DNA from: Methanobrevibacter gottschalkii DSM 11977
Lineage (GTDB): Archaea; Methanobacteriota; Methanobacteria; Methanobacteriales; Methanobacteriaceae
Assembly (NCBI RefSeq): GCF_003814835.1
Contig: NZ_RKRG01000002.1
Location: 248,001-312,000 of the forward strand
Reading direction: 5' to 3'
DNA: 64,000 bases
How positions within the stretch are numbered: position 1 is the first letter of the stretch; each line of letters begins with the position of its first letter. Shown in pieces: positions 1 through 9,478 of this stretch. Under the pieces are notes generated by a model. That model worked only from the letters and a program-made list of their open reading frames with translations. It ran no database searches and was not told the DNA's origin. Made by a program: the position numbers and the translations under genes.

Positions 1-42
1 GGTAATGCATTAGTAGATATCAAAAAAATTATGGGGGAATAG
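1..42 (+). CDS. C-terminal tail of an upstream gene (partial)
   Basis: An open frame enters from the left edge and stops at TAG (40-42), giving the tail GNALVDIKKIMGE. It ends 2 bases before the GTG of the cupin gene, so the two are probably co-transcribed. Thirteen residues are too few to name the protein. Confidence 0.5.
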   Translation, partial: GNALVDIKKIMGE

Positions 43-44
43 TT

Positions 45-374
45 GTGAATGAGGATATTAAAGCTAAGTCTTTAAATATCCAATTTTTATTGGACTATCA
101 AAAAGATAGTGTTGTCAGTCGTGAAATAATCAAAAAAGAGTTAGGTACAGTCACATTCTTTGCTTTTGATCAAGGTCAAGGATTGTCTGAACACTCAGCT
201 CCTTTTGATGCAATGGTTCAAATTATTGATGGTGAAGCTGAAATCACAATTTCTGGTAAAAAAAATACTGTTTGTGCAGGTGAAATAATTATCATGCCAG
301 CAAATGAACCGCATGCACTTCAAGCTGAAAATTGCCCATTTAAAATGATTTTAACCATGATTAAATCAGATTAA
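45..374 (+). CDS. Small single-domain cupin protein
   Basis: The 109-residue protein has the beta-barrel cupin pattern: a first motif around residues 46-65 (GLSEHSAPFDAMVQIIDGEAE) and a second with PANEPHALQA near residues 86-95. The first motif lacks the full two-histidine set, so metal binding is uncertain, but His49 and the His of the second motif remain. The family holds sugar isomerases, dioxygenases and small-molecule sensors; nothing in the sequence fixes the ligand. The start is GTG at 45, with a purine-rich GGGGGA upstream inside the end of the previous gene. Function unknown; a cytoplasmic ligand-binding or detoxification role is the usual guess for stand-alone cupins. Confidence 0.8.
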   Translation: MNEDIKAKSLNIQFLLDYQKDSVVSREIIKKELGTVTFFAFDQGQGLSEHSAPFDAMVQIIDGEAEITISGKKNTVCAGEIIIMPANEPHALQAENCPFKMILTMIKSD

Positions 375-422
375 TTTCATTTTAAATTTTTTATACCTAA
401 ATAAGAATATACCACGTGTATT

Positions 423-464
423 AACCATGATTATTGGATGGAATTTTATCCAATTCTTATGGTT
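423..464 (+). terminator. Two-part hairpin after cupin gene
   Basis: AACCAT (423-428) pairs with ATGGTT (459-464) and ATTGGAT (433-439) with ATCCAAT (448-454), followed by T-rich sequence (TTTAGTCTCTTTTT). It lies between the cupin gene and the converging methyltransferase gene and fits a transcription end. Confidence 0.5.
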
Positions 465-505
465 TTTAGTCTCTTTTTATCAAATTAAAAACAAGAATTT
501 GGTGG

Positions 506-1318
506 TTATTTTCTCCACCAAATCAAAATCCAATCAGCTTTGTCTTTAACATTATAATATTTTTTACTTTTTCTATTGTAAGTAAGAATTCTTTCTAAAT
601 ATTTTTCAAGAAGCTCTTTTTCTTTATCATTGTATAAATCAAGTCTAAATTTACCATTGTCCATTGCTTCTTTGATACTATCATATTCACGATAATTGCT
701 TAAGTCAAATCTTTCAATATTTGCATAAATTCCTAAATTAAATAATATGTTAAAGAAAAAGTTGTAATCTGGGAAATCTTCAGTTTTAATCCCTATTTCT
801 TTTTCAAAATCTTTTTCGATTTTCTTATTTTCAGGTCCAAAAATAGTTATGAAAACATACTTGTTTGCAATTTTATTTAGTTCAGATAATGTTTTATCAA
901 TGGGAACAATACCGTTTAGTGATCTTGAGCAAATTACTACATCTACATTTCCAATTTCATCATAAGTTATGTCTTCAATTGGTTTTAGAATTGTTTCAAT
1001 ATTATTTATATTATTTTCAATAGCTCTTTTTTTGAGATATTCAAGCATTTTAGGAGAAGAATCAATTCCTATTACTTTTCTTACTTTTTCAGCTATTGGG
1101 ATAGTGACTGAACCTTCACCACAACCGACATCTAAAACAGTATCATTTTCATCAAGTATTAATTTTTCAAATAATGCATCTTGATAGTCATCTTTTCTGG
1201 TTCTTTTATAAAAACCAGGCGCTGCTTTATCCCAATCTTTATTTTTTTTATTTTTTAAGCGTTCAGCCCAAAAATTCACCCAATCTACATCATTTGGGTT
1301 GTCAATACATTGTTTCAT
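506..1318 (-). CDS. Class I SAM-dependent methyltransferase
   Basis: The N-terminal half carries the Rossmann SAM-binding motif VLDVGCGEGSVTIPIAEK (about residues 60-78), then an acidic end of strand beta-2 (GIDSS) and a DVVICSRSLNG motif IV region. The C-terminal part (from about 170) is charged and of unknown fold and may bind substrate. I place the start at ATG 1318 rather than the GTG at 1324, because AGGTG at 1325-1329 is a well-spaced ribosome binding site for it; this gives about 270 residues. It is the last gene of a three-gene minus-strand run, 2 bases after the aldo/keto reductase stop. The substrate is not evident. Confidence 0.85.
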   Translation of the reverse strand: MKQCIDNPNDVDWVNFWAERLKNKKNKDWDKAAPGFYKRTRKDDYQDALFEKLILDENDTVLDVGCGEGSVTIPIAEKVRKVIGIDSSPKMLEYLKKRAIENNINNIETILKPIEDITYDEIGNVDVVICSRSLNGIVPIDKTLSELNKIANKYVFITIFGPENKKIEKDFEKEIGIKTEDFPDYNFFFNILFNLGIYANIERFDLSNYREYDSIKEAMDNGKFRLDLYNDKEKELLEKYLERILTYNRKSKKYYNVKDKADWILIWWRK

Positions 1319-1320
1319 AT

Positions 1321-2328
1321 TCACACCTTTGTTTTCCCACTTAAAACATTTTGATAATCTTCATAGTTTGATTTTAAAAGTTCAGGTATGTCAAGTTCAT
1401 ATGGGCATTTATCAACACATGAATAGCATTCAGTGCAGTCTTTTGTTTTTTCCATAATTTTTTGAGTTTTTTCATCTAAACTGGGTTCTGTCGGAAAACG
1501 TCTAAGCCATAAAGACATCCTTGAACATAAACTAATATTAATTTCTTCTGGACAAGGCATACAGTATCCACAACCTCTACAGAAGTTCACTCCAAGTTCT
1601 TCCTTATCTTTTTCAATATATTCTTTTAAATCAGCGGTTAAAATAGTATTGGCATCATAAGATAGAAATTCATCAAGCTCTTCTAATTCTTGAATCCCCC
1701 ATATTGGTAAGACATTATCAAATTGATTCATATATGCAAAACTGGCTTGGGAATTTTTAATTAATCCCCCGCCCATTCCTTTCATAGCAATAAAACCAAC
1801 ATCTAATTGCCTACATTTTTCAACAAGGTTTAACTCTTCTTCACCACTTAAGTATGAAAATGGGTATTGTAATGTTTCATAAAGTCCGCTATCTAGTGCT
1901 TCATGTGCATGTGTTATTTTATGGGTTGTAATTCCAATGTGTTTCACTGTTCCTTCTTCTTTAGCCTCAAGCATTGCTTTATATAATTCATCATCTTCTT
2001 TTGGACAAAATGAAATGTTATGAAACTGGTATAAATCAACATAATCAGTTTTTAATTCTTTAAGGGAGGTTTCCAAATCATTCCAAAATTCTTCAGGAGT
2101 TTCTGTTCCAGTTTTTGTTGCGATGTAAATGTTTTCACGAATATCTTCAAATGCTTTTCCGAGTTTCCCTTCGCTGTCTGTGTAAAAACGAGCTGAATCA
2201 TAAAAGTTAATTCCATTATCATATGCTTTTTTAAGTATTTCAATTGAATCTTTTTCATTTCTTCTTTGGATTGGAAGGGCTCCAAATCCATTTTTATTTA
2301 CTTTAAAATTAGTTTTTCCAAGCCTCAT
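1321..2328 (-). CDS. Aldo/keto reductase with C-terminal 4Fe-4S ferredoxin domain
   Basis: Residues 1-240 form an aldo/keto reductase barrel: DSARFYTDSEGKLGKAFE holds the catalytic Asp/Tyr region, followed by VDLYQFHNIS and GIQELEELDEF. The C-terminus adds two cysteine sets, CRGCGYCMPC near residues 250-259 and CTECYSCVDKC near 298-308, typical of two [4Fe-4S] clusters. This fused architecture is common in anaerobic archaea and clostridia and suggests ferredoxin-linked electron transfer rather than a simple NADPH reaction. I choose ATG 2328 over the ATG at 2340 because the latter lies inside the upstream gene's end, where GGTTAT can act as a weak ribosome binding site. Substrate unknown. Confidence 0.88.
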   Translation of the reverse strand: MRLGKTNFKVNKNGFGALPIQRRNEKDSIEILKKAYDNGINFYDSARFYTDSEGKLGKAFEDIRENIYIATKTGTETPEEFWNDLETSLKELKTDYVDLYQFHNISFCPKEDDELYKAMLEAKEEGTVKHIGITTHKITHAHEALDSGLYETLQYPFSYLSGEEELNLVEKCRQLDVGFIAMKGMGGGLIKNSQASFAYMNQFDNVLPIWGIQELEELDEFLSYDANTILTADLKEYIEKDKEELGVNFCRGCGYCMPCPEEINISLCSRMSLWLRRFPTEPSLDEKTQKIMEKTKDCTECYSCVDKCPYELDIPELLKSNYEDYQNVLSGKTKV

Positions 2329-2329
2329 T

Positions 2330-3334
2330 TTAATAACCATTTAATTTTAATATGATAAAAAATATAAAAATAATGAACAATATGATTAAAGATGTTTTAG
2401 TTGAGAAGAATTTACTTTTTCTGAATTCTTCATCTGTTACATTTCCTTTTTTCATAATTCTTTCCTTTTCAAAGGAACATTTCTGATATATTGCTTCAAT
2501 ATTTCTTGGAAGTCTTCCATGTTCATTTAACATGTTAATAGTTTTATTTAAATATTTTATAGCTTCACCATCATCTCCAAGATTGACACAACAAAATGCA
2601 GATTTGTAATTAAAATTAGTAATTAATTCTAAATCACCTTCTATTTTACTTTCATAATTTAGGCAGTTTTTGTATTCTTTTAATGCATCTTCATATCTTC
2701 CAAGGTCGAATAATGCATCACCTTTTGCATTAAATCCAACTAATGTATCTTCTTCAAGCAATGACTTGTTTAAATATACAAGTGCTTCTTTATTTTTACC
2801 GTTCTTTTGAAGCATTTGACCTTTGTATAAATCTGACTTTTGATTGCCGCCAAATTGATTTTCATAATTATTAAGATATTTTAATGCATCATCATATCTT
2901 TTTGCTTGCATTAGGAGTTCAATTTTTGCAATTAAAAGTTCTTTTTTAGAAATACGTGGTTTTTCAATTTTAGAATAATTTTTATAATTTTTATATGCCG
3001 TATCCATATATTTTAAAGATTCGTCAATTTGTCCTTTATTAAATCTGGACATCGCTTTGTCACACAGGGCATTAATGGATTTTGGTTGTTTTTTGAGATA
3101 TTCATCAAAGTATTTTTCACCATAATCTCCATTGTCATGTGTTTTATCATAATATTGATAATACATTCCTTTTTCTTCAATAGCTATTATGTAATCCGCT
3201 TCAATTAATAAATCTAAAATGGATAAATAAGTTTCAACATCATCTTTTGAATGTTTTTTGCGAGCTAGAATAATAGCATCTTTGTAATTTTCATCATCGA
3301 TGTATTTTTGTGCTTTGTTAATGTCAGTATTCAT
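2330..3334 (-). CDS. TPR repeat protein with C-terminal membrane anchor
   Basis: The 334-residue protein is mostly helical with tetratricopeptide-like repeats, for example SINALCDKAMSRFNKGQID, DDALKYLNNYENQFG, KNKEALVYLNKSL, LVGFNAKGDALFDLGRYEDA and FCCVNLGDDGEAIKYL. The last about 20 residues are strongly hydrophobic (TSLIILFIIFIFFIILKLNGY), so the protein is probably tail-anchored with the repeats in the cytoplasm. TPR proteins are scaffolds; no partner can be read from the sequence. It starts the minus-strand operon with the aldo/keto reductase and the methyltransferase, and its promoter region faces gltX. Confidence 0.82.
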   Translation of the reverse strand: MNTDINKAQKYIDDENYKDAIILARKKHSKDDVETYLSILDLLIEADYIIAIEEKGMYYQYYDKTHDNGDYGEKYFDEYLKKQPKSINALCDKAMSRFNKGQIDESLKYMDTAYKNYKNYSKIEKPRISKKELLIAKIELLMQAKRYDDALKYLNNYENQFGGNQKSDLYKGQMLQKNGKNKEALVYLNKSLLEEDTLVGFNAKGDALFDLGRYEDALKEYKNCLNYESKIEGDLELITNFNYKSAFCCVNLGDDGEAIKYLNKTINMLNEHGRLPRNIEAIYQKCSFEKERIMKKGNVTDEEFRKSKFFSTKTSLIILFIIFIFFIILKLNGY

Positions 3335-3439
3335 TATATCAACTTAATTTTTTTATAATTGAGCTTCCTAATATTTATATATATTCAGATAGATAAATAA
3401 TAATGCTTATTTTTATATTAATTAAATTGTGATGATTAA

Positions 3440-5110
3440 ATGAATGATTTAGAAAAAATTGTTTTTAAACATGCTTTATTAAATGCGGCTAAACATAAAG
3501 GAAGTGCAAATCCCGGTGCTGTAATGGGTTCAATCATGTCAAATGAAGTAGAACTTAGAAGTAAAGCAAAAGAAATTGGTTCACTGGCGGGTAAAATTGT
3601 AGCAAAGGTAAATGCTTTATCACCAGAAGAACAAGCTAGTGAAATGGAAAAGTTTGGTGTTGAAGTTCAGGATAAAAAACCAAAAACCAAGGATTCGGGA
3701 CTTCAAGAACTTCCGGGAACTCATGAAAATATAGTATTACGTTTTGCTCCAAATCCAAGCGGACCTTTACACATCGGACACTCAAGAGCAGCCGTTCCTA
3801 ATGCAGAATATGTTAAAAGACATGATGGCAAATTAATTTTGAGAATTGAAGATACTGATCCGAAAAGAGTATTTGAACCTGCTTATGAAATGATTCCTGA
3901 AGATTTAGCATGGTTGGGAATAGAACCAAATGAAATCGTTTACCAATCTGATAGATTTGAAATTTATTATGATTATGCTCGCCAATTAATCGAAAAAGGT
4001 GCTGCTTATATGTGTACTTGTGATGGTGAAACATTCAAAGAACTTAAGGATAATTGTAAACCTTGTCTATGTAGAGATAACAGCGTAGAAGAAAATCTTG
4101 CATTATGGGAAAAATTTGATACTATGGAATCTGGAGAAGCAGTACTTAGAATAAAAACAGATATTAATCACAAAAACCCGGCTATTCGTGATTGGGTCGC
4201 AATGAGATTGGTTGATGAAGAACATCCTCGTGTAGGTACTAAATATAGGATTTATCCAATGATGAATTTCTCTGTTTCTGTTGATGATCATTTAATGGGT
4301 ATGACACATGTTCTAAGGGGTAAGGACCACTTAGCAAACAGTGAAAAACAAAAATACTTATATAATCATATGGGATGGGATTTACCAGAATTTATCCATT
4401 ATGGAAGACTTAAAATGGAAGACATAGCTCTCAGTACTTCAAAGGCGATGGCGGGAATTGAAGATGGCACATACAGCGGATGGGATGATCCGAGGCTGGG
4501 AACATTAAGAGCTATTGCAAGAAGGGGAATTGATCCAAGAACAATTTATAACTTAATCACTGAAATTGGTGTTAAAATGGCCGATTCTGCAATTAGCTGG
4601 AAAAAAATTTATGGATTGAATCGTAATTTTGTAGAACCCATCGCAAACAGATATTTCTTCTGTGAAGATCCTGTTGAGATTAAAATTGATGGTTATAATG
4701 ATGGCGAAGTCTCAATCGAAAGACCGTTGCATGCAGACCACATAGACAGGGGGAATAGGATTTTGTCCTTTGACGGTAGTGCTTATTTAGCAAAAGAAGA
4801 TATTGCTGACGGTATTTTTAGATTAATGGATGCAGTTAATGTTGAAATTGATGGGAATAAAATAATTTATCATTCAACATCTTTTGAAGATGCGAAAAAA
4901 GTAAAAGCTAAGATTATTCAATGGGTTCCAACTAAAGATAATGTAAATGTTAAAATAGTTATGGATGATGCATCAGCTAAAACTGGAGTTGGTGAGGATA
5001 CACTTCGTGATTTGGAAGTTGGAGATATTGTTCAATTTGAGAGAGTGGGTTTTGCTCGTTTAGATGAAATCAAAGATGATAAATTAGTATTTTATTATGC
5101 ACATAAGTAG
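3440..5110 (+). CDS. gltX: Glutamyl-tRNA synthetase, archaeal type
   Basis: This class I aminoacyl-tRNA synthetase charges tRNA(Glu); in methanogens it also makes Glu-tRNA(Gln) for GatDE. The HIGH motif appears as FAPNPSGPLHIGHSRA near residue 105 and the KMSKS-type loop as ALSTSKAMAG near residue 335. Length (556) and the long N-terminal extension before the Rossmann core match the archaeal/eukaryal GlxRS branch, as does the beta-barrel anticodon-binding C-terminus. A GTGATGAT ribosome binding site at 3429-3436 supports ATG 3440. An AT-rich divergent promoter region (3335-3439) separates it from the TPR operon. Confidence 0.97.
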   Translation: MNDLEKIVFKHALLNAAKHKGSANPGAVMGSIMSNEVELRSKAKEIGSLAGKIVAKVNALSPEEQASEMEKFGVEVQDKKPKTKDSGLQELPGTHENIVLRFAPNPSGPLHIGHSRAAVPNAEYVKRHDGKLILRIEDTDPKRVFEPAYEMIPEDLAWLGIEPNEIVYQSDRFEIYYDYARQLIEKGAAYMCTCDGETFKELKDNCKPCLCRDNSVEENLALWEKFDTMESGEAVLRIKTDINHKNPAIRDWVAMRLVDEEHPRVGTKYRIYPMMNFSVSVDDHLMGMTHVLRGKDHLANSEKQKYLYNHMGWDLPEFIHYGRLKMEDIALSTSKAMAGIEDGTYSGWDDPRLGTLRAIARRGIDPRTIYNLITEIGVKMADSAISWKKIYGLNRNFVEPIANRYFFCEDPVEIKIDGYNDGEVSIERPLHADHIDRGNRILSFDGSAYLAKEDIADGIFRLMDAVNVEIDGNKIIYHSTSFEDAKKVKAKIIQWVPTKDNVNVKIVMDDASAKTGVGEDTLRDLEVGDIVQFERVGFARLDEIKDDKLVFYYAHK

Positions 5111-5117
5111 TGATAAA

Positions 5118-5579
5118 ATGACTATGTTTAGTAATGGTTATTCAACTCTTCGAATGCCGGAGGATTTTGAACCAGTTAATGCCAAAGACGAGTTCAATGA
5201 TTTGTATTTAGTAAATACTAAAATTCCAATGTCTATTAAATTTTCAACAACACCTACATTAGTTGGGCTTCCTTCTATAAAAGAGGATATTGAAAAGAAT
5301 ATTAATGATAATCCCAGAATTAATGTAATATTGTCTGATTTTATCCCAATAAATGAGGATATTTATTATTTGATTGTTTCCTCTTTTTCCGATGGTGAAA
5401 AAGAGATTAGACGTAATGAATTCTTATATGTTGAAGATAATAATTTATATATCTTCGAATTCACTTATCCTTATGCAGATAGGGAACTTGATGATTTTTA
5501 CCTGAATATCATCCGTTCTTTTAAGATTAGTGTTCCAAAATATATTGTTGAAGATGGAAATTATAAATTGAATGAATAA
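5118..5579 (+). CDS. Small protein of unknown function downstream of gltX
   Basis: I do not recognise this protein of about 153 residues. It is acidic, with no signal peptide or membrane segment, and alternates beta-strand-like stretches (MSIKFSTTPTLVGLP, IYYLIVSSFSDGEKEIRRNEF, NNLYIFEFTYPYADRELDDFY), suggesting a small alpha/beta domain of the PsbP/Mog1-like kind often seen in Methanobrevibacter hypotheticals; that is a guess. I prefer ATG 5118 to the ATG at 5097 inside gltX, because GTGAT at 5109-5113, overlapping the gltX stop region, is a standard ribosome binding site. It is likely translated from the gltX transcript. Confidence 0.75.
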   Translation: MTMFSNGYSTLRMPEDFEPVNAKDEFNDLYLVNTKIPMSIKFSTTPTLVGLPSIKEDIEKNINDNPRINVILSDFIPINEDIYYLIVSSFSDGEKEIRRNEFLYVEDNNLYIFEFTYPYADRELDDFYLNIIRSFKISVPKYIVEDGNYKLNE

Positions 5580-5732
5580 TTTCCATTATCCTTTTTATTA
5601 ATTATATAAACTGAAAATTATGATGAATAGATGATTCATTATCAAATATGAGAAAAAATTATATAAAATTATAAATTATTTAAGTCTATTTTAATTGATT
5701 TAAAGAAGAAATTAAGATATTAAAAAAGTTGT

Positions 5733-5757
5733 AAAAAGATATTTAATATATCTTTTT
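5733..5757 (-). terminator. Hairpin overlapping the stop of the 5743 gene
   Basis: AAAAAGATAT (5733-5742) and ATATCTTTTT (5748-5757) form a perfect 10-bp stem with a 5-base loop that contains the minus-strand stop. On the minus strand it is followed by ACAACTTTTTT, so it fits a T-run terminator. Confidence 0.5.
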
Positions 5758-7218
5758 AACATCAGCTGGTTTAATTATGATATTTTGACGTCTGTATTTA
5801 ACGGAGATATCATCACCATTAATAGCATAAACTTGGCTGGAATAAGTTTCACCTAAATGATTGAATATGATTTCGTCTCCTTTTTTAAGTACTACTTCAT
5901 TATTATTTAATTTTATTTTTATGTTGTTTCTTGAAGGTTTACTTTTAATAGTTGGGATTTTTTGTTGTGTAACTTCAGGTTTTGAAGAATCCTTAATCAC
6001 TTCAAAAGCTTTAGGTTTATTTTCTAATTTTAATGACTGATTATCTTCAAATGCAGGTTCAATATCTCCAATAGGATCTACATAATCGGCATGTGTCTCG
6101 TTTATAATAGGCTCAAAGTCATCATATTCTTTCACATTTCTAATATAAGTTTCATCTTTGGGAATTCCTTCTTCAATGTATTCTTCTGGTTCAGCAGTAA
6201 GTTTTTCTTTAACATCTTTGAAGAGTTTGGATCCTTTAATTTTTTGTGTAAATTTATCCAGATCTTTTCTATAATCTAAATCCATAGTTTCTTCATTGTC
6301 TTCTTTAAGAGGGGAATTAAATTCAGAATCGTTTGATTCATCGACTTTTGTTGGAGTTTTTAGAGTTGGTTCTTTAATCTCTTCATTAGGAATATCCATT
6401 TGATCATCATCTGCATGTAATAATACATCAGTTATGTTTTCGTTTTCAGAAAGGTTTTCAATTTCTTCTTTTTTTTCTTGAGAAGCAGAGGAAATTGCTT
6501 CTTCAATAGTTTTTTGTGATGTTGTTGATGTTTCAATTTCTTCAGATGTTTCATCCTCATTAAGTTCTTCTTCATTTAATAAACTTTCAATTGTTTCAAA
6601 TTCACCAATATCTTCTTCACTAGAAGATTTTTCGATAGTATTTTCTTGTTTCTTAGCAATACTTTCTTTAAGTTCAGTTAATTCACTATCTTCAACTTTT
6701 GGTTGCTCTTTTTCTCTTTCGTTATCTTTTCTTTTAGATTCTTTAATTAATTCATCAATTGTGAATAAATCTTTTAATTCTGTTTTATCATCTTTATTTT
6801 GATTCATAATATCCATCTGGCTTTGTTTAATTGGTTCTTGAAATTTTTTAACTTTATCTCCATAATCAATGAGAACTTGGTTTTCAGACTCATATTCATA
6901 AGTTTTTTTATTATTAACTTCGGGGACAATATAAACATCATAGTCTTGTGAGGTATGTTGTTTGTTTCCGTATAGTGATTTGGTATTTTGAGAATTTTGG
7001 GTTCGGGTTGTTTTTGAAGATAAACTATTAGTAAGGTTTTTTGAATTAATTTTTTCTTTTCCTTGTGATAATATTCCATTTAATTTATCTGTGCTTGGAA
7101 TTATTGATCCTTCATCTTGTTCGAGTTCATTACCTTTGTAGTGTAATTTAACTAATATGCAGGCAATTACACCAATTATTACAATAGTTATCCAAATTAA
7201 TATGGTTATTCCATTCAT
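5743..7218 (-). CDS. Membrane-anchored acidic repeat-poor protein with C-terminal beta domain
   Basis: The protein opens with one transmembrane segment (ITILIWITIVIIGVIACIL) followed by a basic HYK stop-transfer signal, so the bulk probably lies in the cytoplasm or, less likely, outside. Residues about 30-410 are low-complexity, rich in Glu, Asp, Ser and Lys, and probably disordered. The last about 60 residues (starting NNIKIKLNNNEVVLKKGDEI) look like a compact beta-barrel of SH3/KOW type, with alternating hydrophobic strands. I start it at ATG 7218, which follows GGGTTGGG, rather than at the TTG of 7227. No family recognised; the layout of anchor, long acidic linker and small domain suggests a tethered binding module. 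Confidence 0.75.
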   Translation of the reverse strand: MNGITILIWITIVIIGVIACILVKLHYKGNELEQDEGSIIPSTDKLNGILSQGKEKINSKNLTNSLSSKTTRTQNSQNTKSLYGNKQHTSQDYDVYIVPEVNNKKTYEYESENQVLIDYGDKVKKFQEPIKQSQMDIMNQNKDDKTELKDLFTIDELIKESKRKDNEREKEQPKVEDSELTELKESIAKKQENTIEKSSSEEDIGEFETIESLLNEEELNEDETSEEIETSTTSQKTIEEAISSASQEKKEEIENLSENENITDVLLHADDDQMDIPNEEIKEPTLKTPTKVDESNDSEFNSPLKEDNEETMDLDYRKDLDKFTQKIKGSKLFKDVKEKLTAEPEEYIEEGIPKDETYIRNVKEYDDFEPIINETHADYVDPIGDIEPAFEDNQSLKLENKPKAFEVIKDSSKPEVTQQKIPTIKSKPSRNNIKIKLNNNEVVLKKGDEIIFNHLGETYSSQVYAINGDDISVKYRRQNIIIKPADVKKIY

Positions 7219-7542
7219 TTTTCCCAACCCTAATTTTTTTATTATGTAATAATATATGTATAATTTATTAATTTAAATATTTTTATATTGCAATTAATTT
7301 TTCTAATTATTTCTGTTTAATTTTAAAATTACTTATTCTAATTTAATGAATTGATGTTTATTGTTTTGATTGATTTTATTTTTTTAAAAAAACTTTATTT
7401 TTAGTTTTTTTGAAAATATTGAATTATCTTAATTATATTTTTTCAAAACAGCAAATTTTAGTTAAAATTATCTAAACAATTACTTTATATATGCCTAAAA
7501 TAAAATATAGATTAGATTAATCATTTATTATGAGGAATAATC
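7219..7542. other. Divergent intergenic region upstream of dapL
   Basis: Very AT-rich with homopolymer runs and no reading frame. It holds the dapL TATA box and presumably the promoter of the 5743-7218 gene. I see no RNA gene. Confidence 0.6.
7484..7493 (+). promoter_or_regulatory. TATA box of dapL
   Basis: TTTATATATG lies about 58 bases before the dapL start, giving an expected start of transcription near 7515 and a short leader with GAGGAAT as ribosome binding site. Confidence 0.5.
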
Positions 7543-8772
7543 ATGGTTGTTAAAATTAATGAAAATTATCTTAAATTAAAAAGCAGTTATCTCTTTGTTG
7601 AAGTAGCTAGAAGGGAAGCGGAATTCGTAAAAAATAATCCTGATGTTGATGTCATTAAAATGGGTATTGGGGATGTTACAAAACCATTAGTGCCATCTGT
7701 TGTTAAAGCATTCAAAGATGCTGTTGATGAAATGGGAAGTGCAGATACTTTTATGGGATACGGACCGGAACAAGGTTATGAATTTTTAGCAGAAGCTATT
7801 GTGAAAGATTATGAAAAATATGGAATAACTCTTGATACATCAGAAATTTTCATTAGTGATGGTGCTAAATGTGACACTGGCAATATTCAGGAAATTTTCG
7901 GAATTGATAATAAAATTGCAGTAACTGATCCAGTCTACACTGTTTATGTTGATACAAATGTTATGGCAGGAAGAACTGGTGAAATGAATGATGGTATGTA
8001 TGAAGGTTTAACTTACCTCAAATGCAATGCTGAAAACGGATTTGTTCCAGAATTGCCTTCAGAACCTGTTGATATTATCTATTTATGTTATCCAAATAAT
8101 CCAACTGGTACTACATTAACTAAAGATCAATTAAAAGTGTTTGTAGATTATGCAAGAGAAAACAAAGCTATTATTTTATTTGATGCTGCTTATGAAGCAT
8201 TTATCAATGAAGAAAATGTTCCTCATTCTATCTATGAAATTGAAGGTGCAGAGGAAGTAGCTATTGAATTTAAAAGTTTTTCAAAAACTGCAGGATTTAC
8301 TGGAACTCGTTGTGCATTTACAGTTGTTCCTAAACAATTGACTGCATATGATAGTGAAGGCAATGAAGTAGAAGTTAACCCATTATGGAATAGGAGACAA
8401 ACTACCAAATTTAATGGTGTTTCATATCCGGTGCAAAAAGCAGCACAAGCAACTTATTCCATTGAAGGTCAAAAAGAAATTCAAGAAGTCATTGATTATT
8501 ACATGGAAAATGCAAAGGTTATTTGTGAAAGCTTATCTAATTTGGGATTGGAAGTTTATGGTGGAATTAATTCACCTTATATCTGGGTTAAAGCTCCAAA
8601 TAATATGGATTCATGGACTTTCTTTGATTTGTTATTAAATGAAGCAAATGTGATTGGAACTCCTGGTTCTGGATTCGGTCCAAGCGGTGAAGGTTATTTG
8701 AGGCTTACTGCATTTAATACATTAGAAAATACTAAAGAAGCAATGGATAGGATTTCTAAATTAGAATTTTAG
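7543..8772 (+). CDS. dapL: LL-diaminopimelate aminotransferase
   Basis: This PLP enzyme of fold type I converts tetrahydrodipicolinate to LL-diaminopimelate with glutamate in one step, the lysine route known from Methanothermobacter, plants and chlamydiae. Visible motifs are [14 protein letters not shown] (near residue 190), the PLP lysine in [17 protein letters not shown] (near 250) and the arginine-bearing C-terminus [11 protein letters not shown]. The length of 409 matches the family. GAGGAAT precedes ATG 7543. It is followed with no gap by three unknown genes that look co-transcribed. Confidence 0.95.
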   Translation: MVVKINENYLKLKSSYLFVEVARREAEFVKNNPDVDVIKMGIGDVTKPLVPSVVKAFKDAVDEMGSADTFMGYGPEQGYEFLAEAIVKDYEKYGITLDTSEIFISDGAKCDTGNIQEIFGIDNKIAVTDPVYTVYVDTNVMAGRTGEMNDGMYEGLTYLKCNAENGFVPELPSEPVDIIYLCYPNNPTGTTLTKDQLKVFVDYARENKAIILFDAAYEAFINEENVPHSIYEIEGAEEVAIEFKSFSKTAGFTGTRCAFTVVPKQLTAYDSEGNEVEVNPLWNRRQTTKFNGVSYPVQKAAQATYSIEGQKEIQEVIDYYMENAKVICESLSNLGLEVYGGINSPYIWVKAPNNMDSWTFFDLLLNEANVIGTPGSGFGPSGEGYLRLTAFNTLENTKEAMDRISKLEF

Positions 8773-8781
8773 GTGTTTAAT

Positions 8782-9474
8782 TTGAAAAAAATAGAAAAAC
8801 CGGTAGAAATTGAAGATGGGGATTCATTTAAAGTAATCTTATCAAAATATGGTGCACTGGCACTTGATAAACAAGAAAATTTAGCTGAATTAATTGGTGA
8901 AACAATTGGTGATTTGGATATTGAAAATGAGGTTATTTCTTTTGATGATATTAAGATGCCAATTCACGTTTTGGGTTTTTACTCACAAGACTTAAATCAA
9001 TGGTCTTGGGCATGGGATTGTGAAGAAATATTCGGCAATAATTTAATTGCATCTGCAGTGGAAATTAAAAAACTTGGAGATAAATTTGATGTTCCTGAAT
9101 TCAATTCCTCATTAATTAAAACAGATTTCAATTTTTGCCATACTATTGCAATGACTGCAACTACTATTCTTGGATTTGATGGTTATTATGCTGTTTCTGA
9201 AGATGGTCTGGATATTTTTGTTGCTATCGAATCTGATCTGGTTAAAGAGAACAATGATGTTAAAAAGTTCAGAGATACTTTTTATACTTTCCAAAAGAAT
9301 TTCAATATATTTCCAAAAATTGCTTTTGAATCTTACACTAAACTTAAAGGATATGGTTTTAAACCGCAAGATGGTTTTTATTTGGCTAAAATAGGTGAAT
9401 CTCGTGTTATGGCGGGGTTTACTGAAAGAGGAAATGTAACACGGATTTTAATGTTTGGTGAAGATGAACAGTGA
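8782..9474 (+). CDS. Unknown protein, DUF6882-like
   Basis: The protein (about 230 residues) is soluble and acidic. A segment near residues 70-130 (HVLGFYSQDLNQWSWAWDC, then A..IKKLGDKFDVPEF) resembles the WLWAWxNPS-then-LxELGxxxxIPEL pattern I associate with DUF6882, but I cannot run a profile search. The likely start is TTG 8782, since AGGTG at 8771-8775, overlapping the dapL stop, is well spaced for it; GTG 8773 would sit inside that ribosome binding site. First of three unknown genes behind dapL. Confidence 0.7.
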   Translation: MKKIEKPVEIEDGDSFKVILSKYGALALDKQENLAELIGETIGDLDIENEVISFDDIKMPIHVLGFYSQDLNQWSWAWDCEEIFGNNLIASAVEIKKLGDKFDVPEFNSSLIKTDFNFCHTIAMTATTILGFDGYYAVSEDGLDIFVAIESDLVKENNDVKKFRDTFYTFQKNFNIFPKIAFESYTKLKGYGFKPQDGFYLAKIGESRVMAGFTERGNVTRILMFGEDEQ

Positions 9475-9478
9475 TATT

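Noticed and set aside
9455-9478. Earlier TTG start for the second gene behind dapL
   Set aside because: It would overlap the preceding gene by 20 bases with no good ribosome binding site; ATG 9479 has GTGAT.
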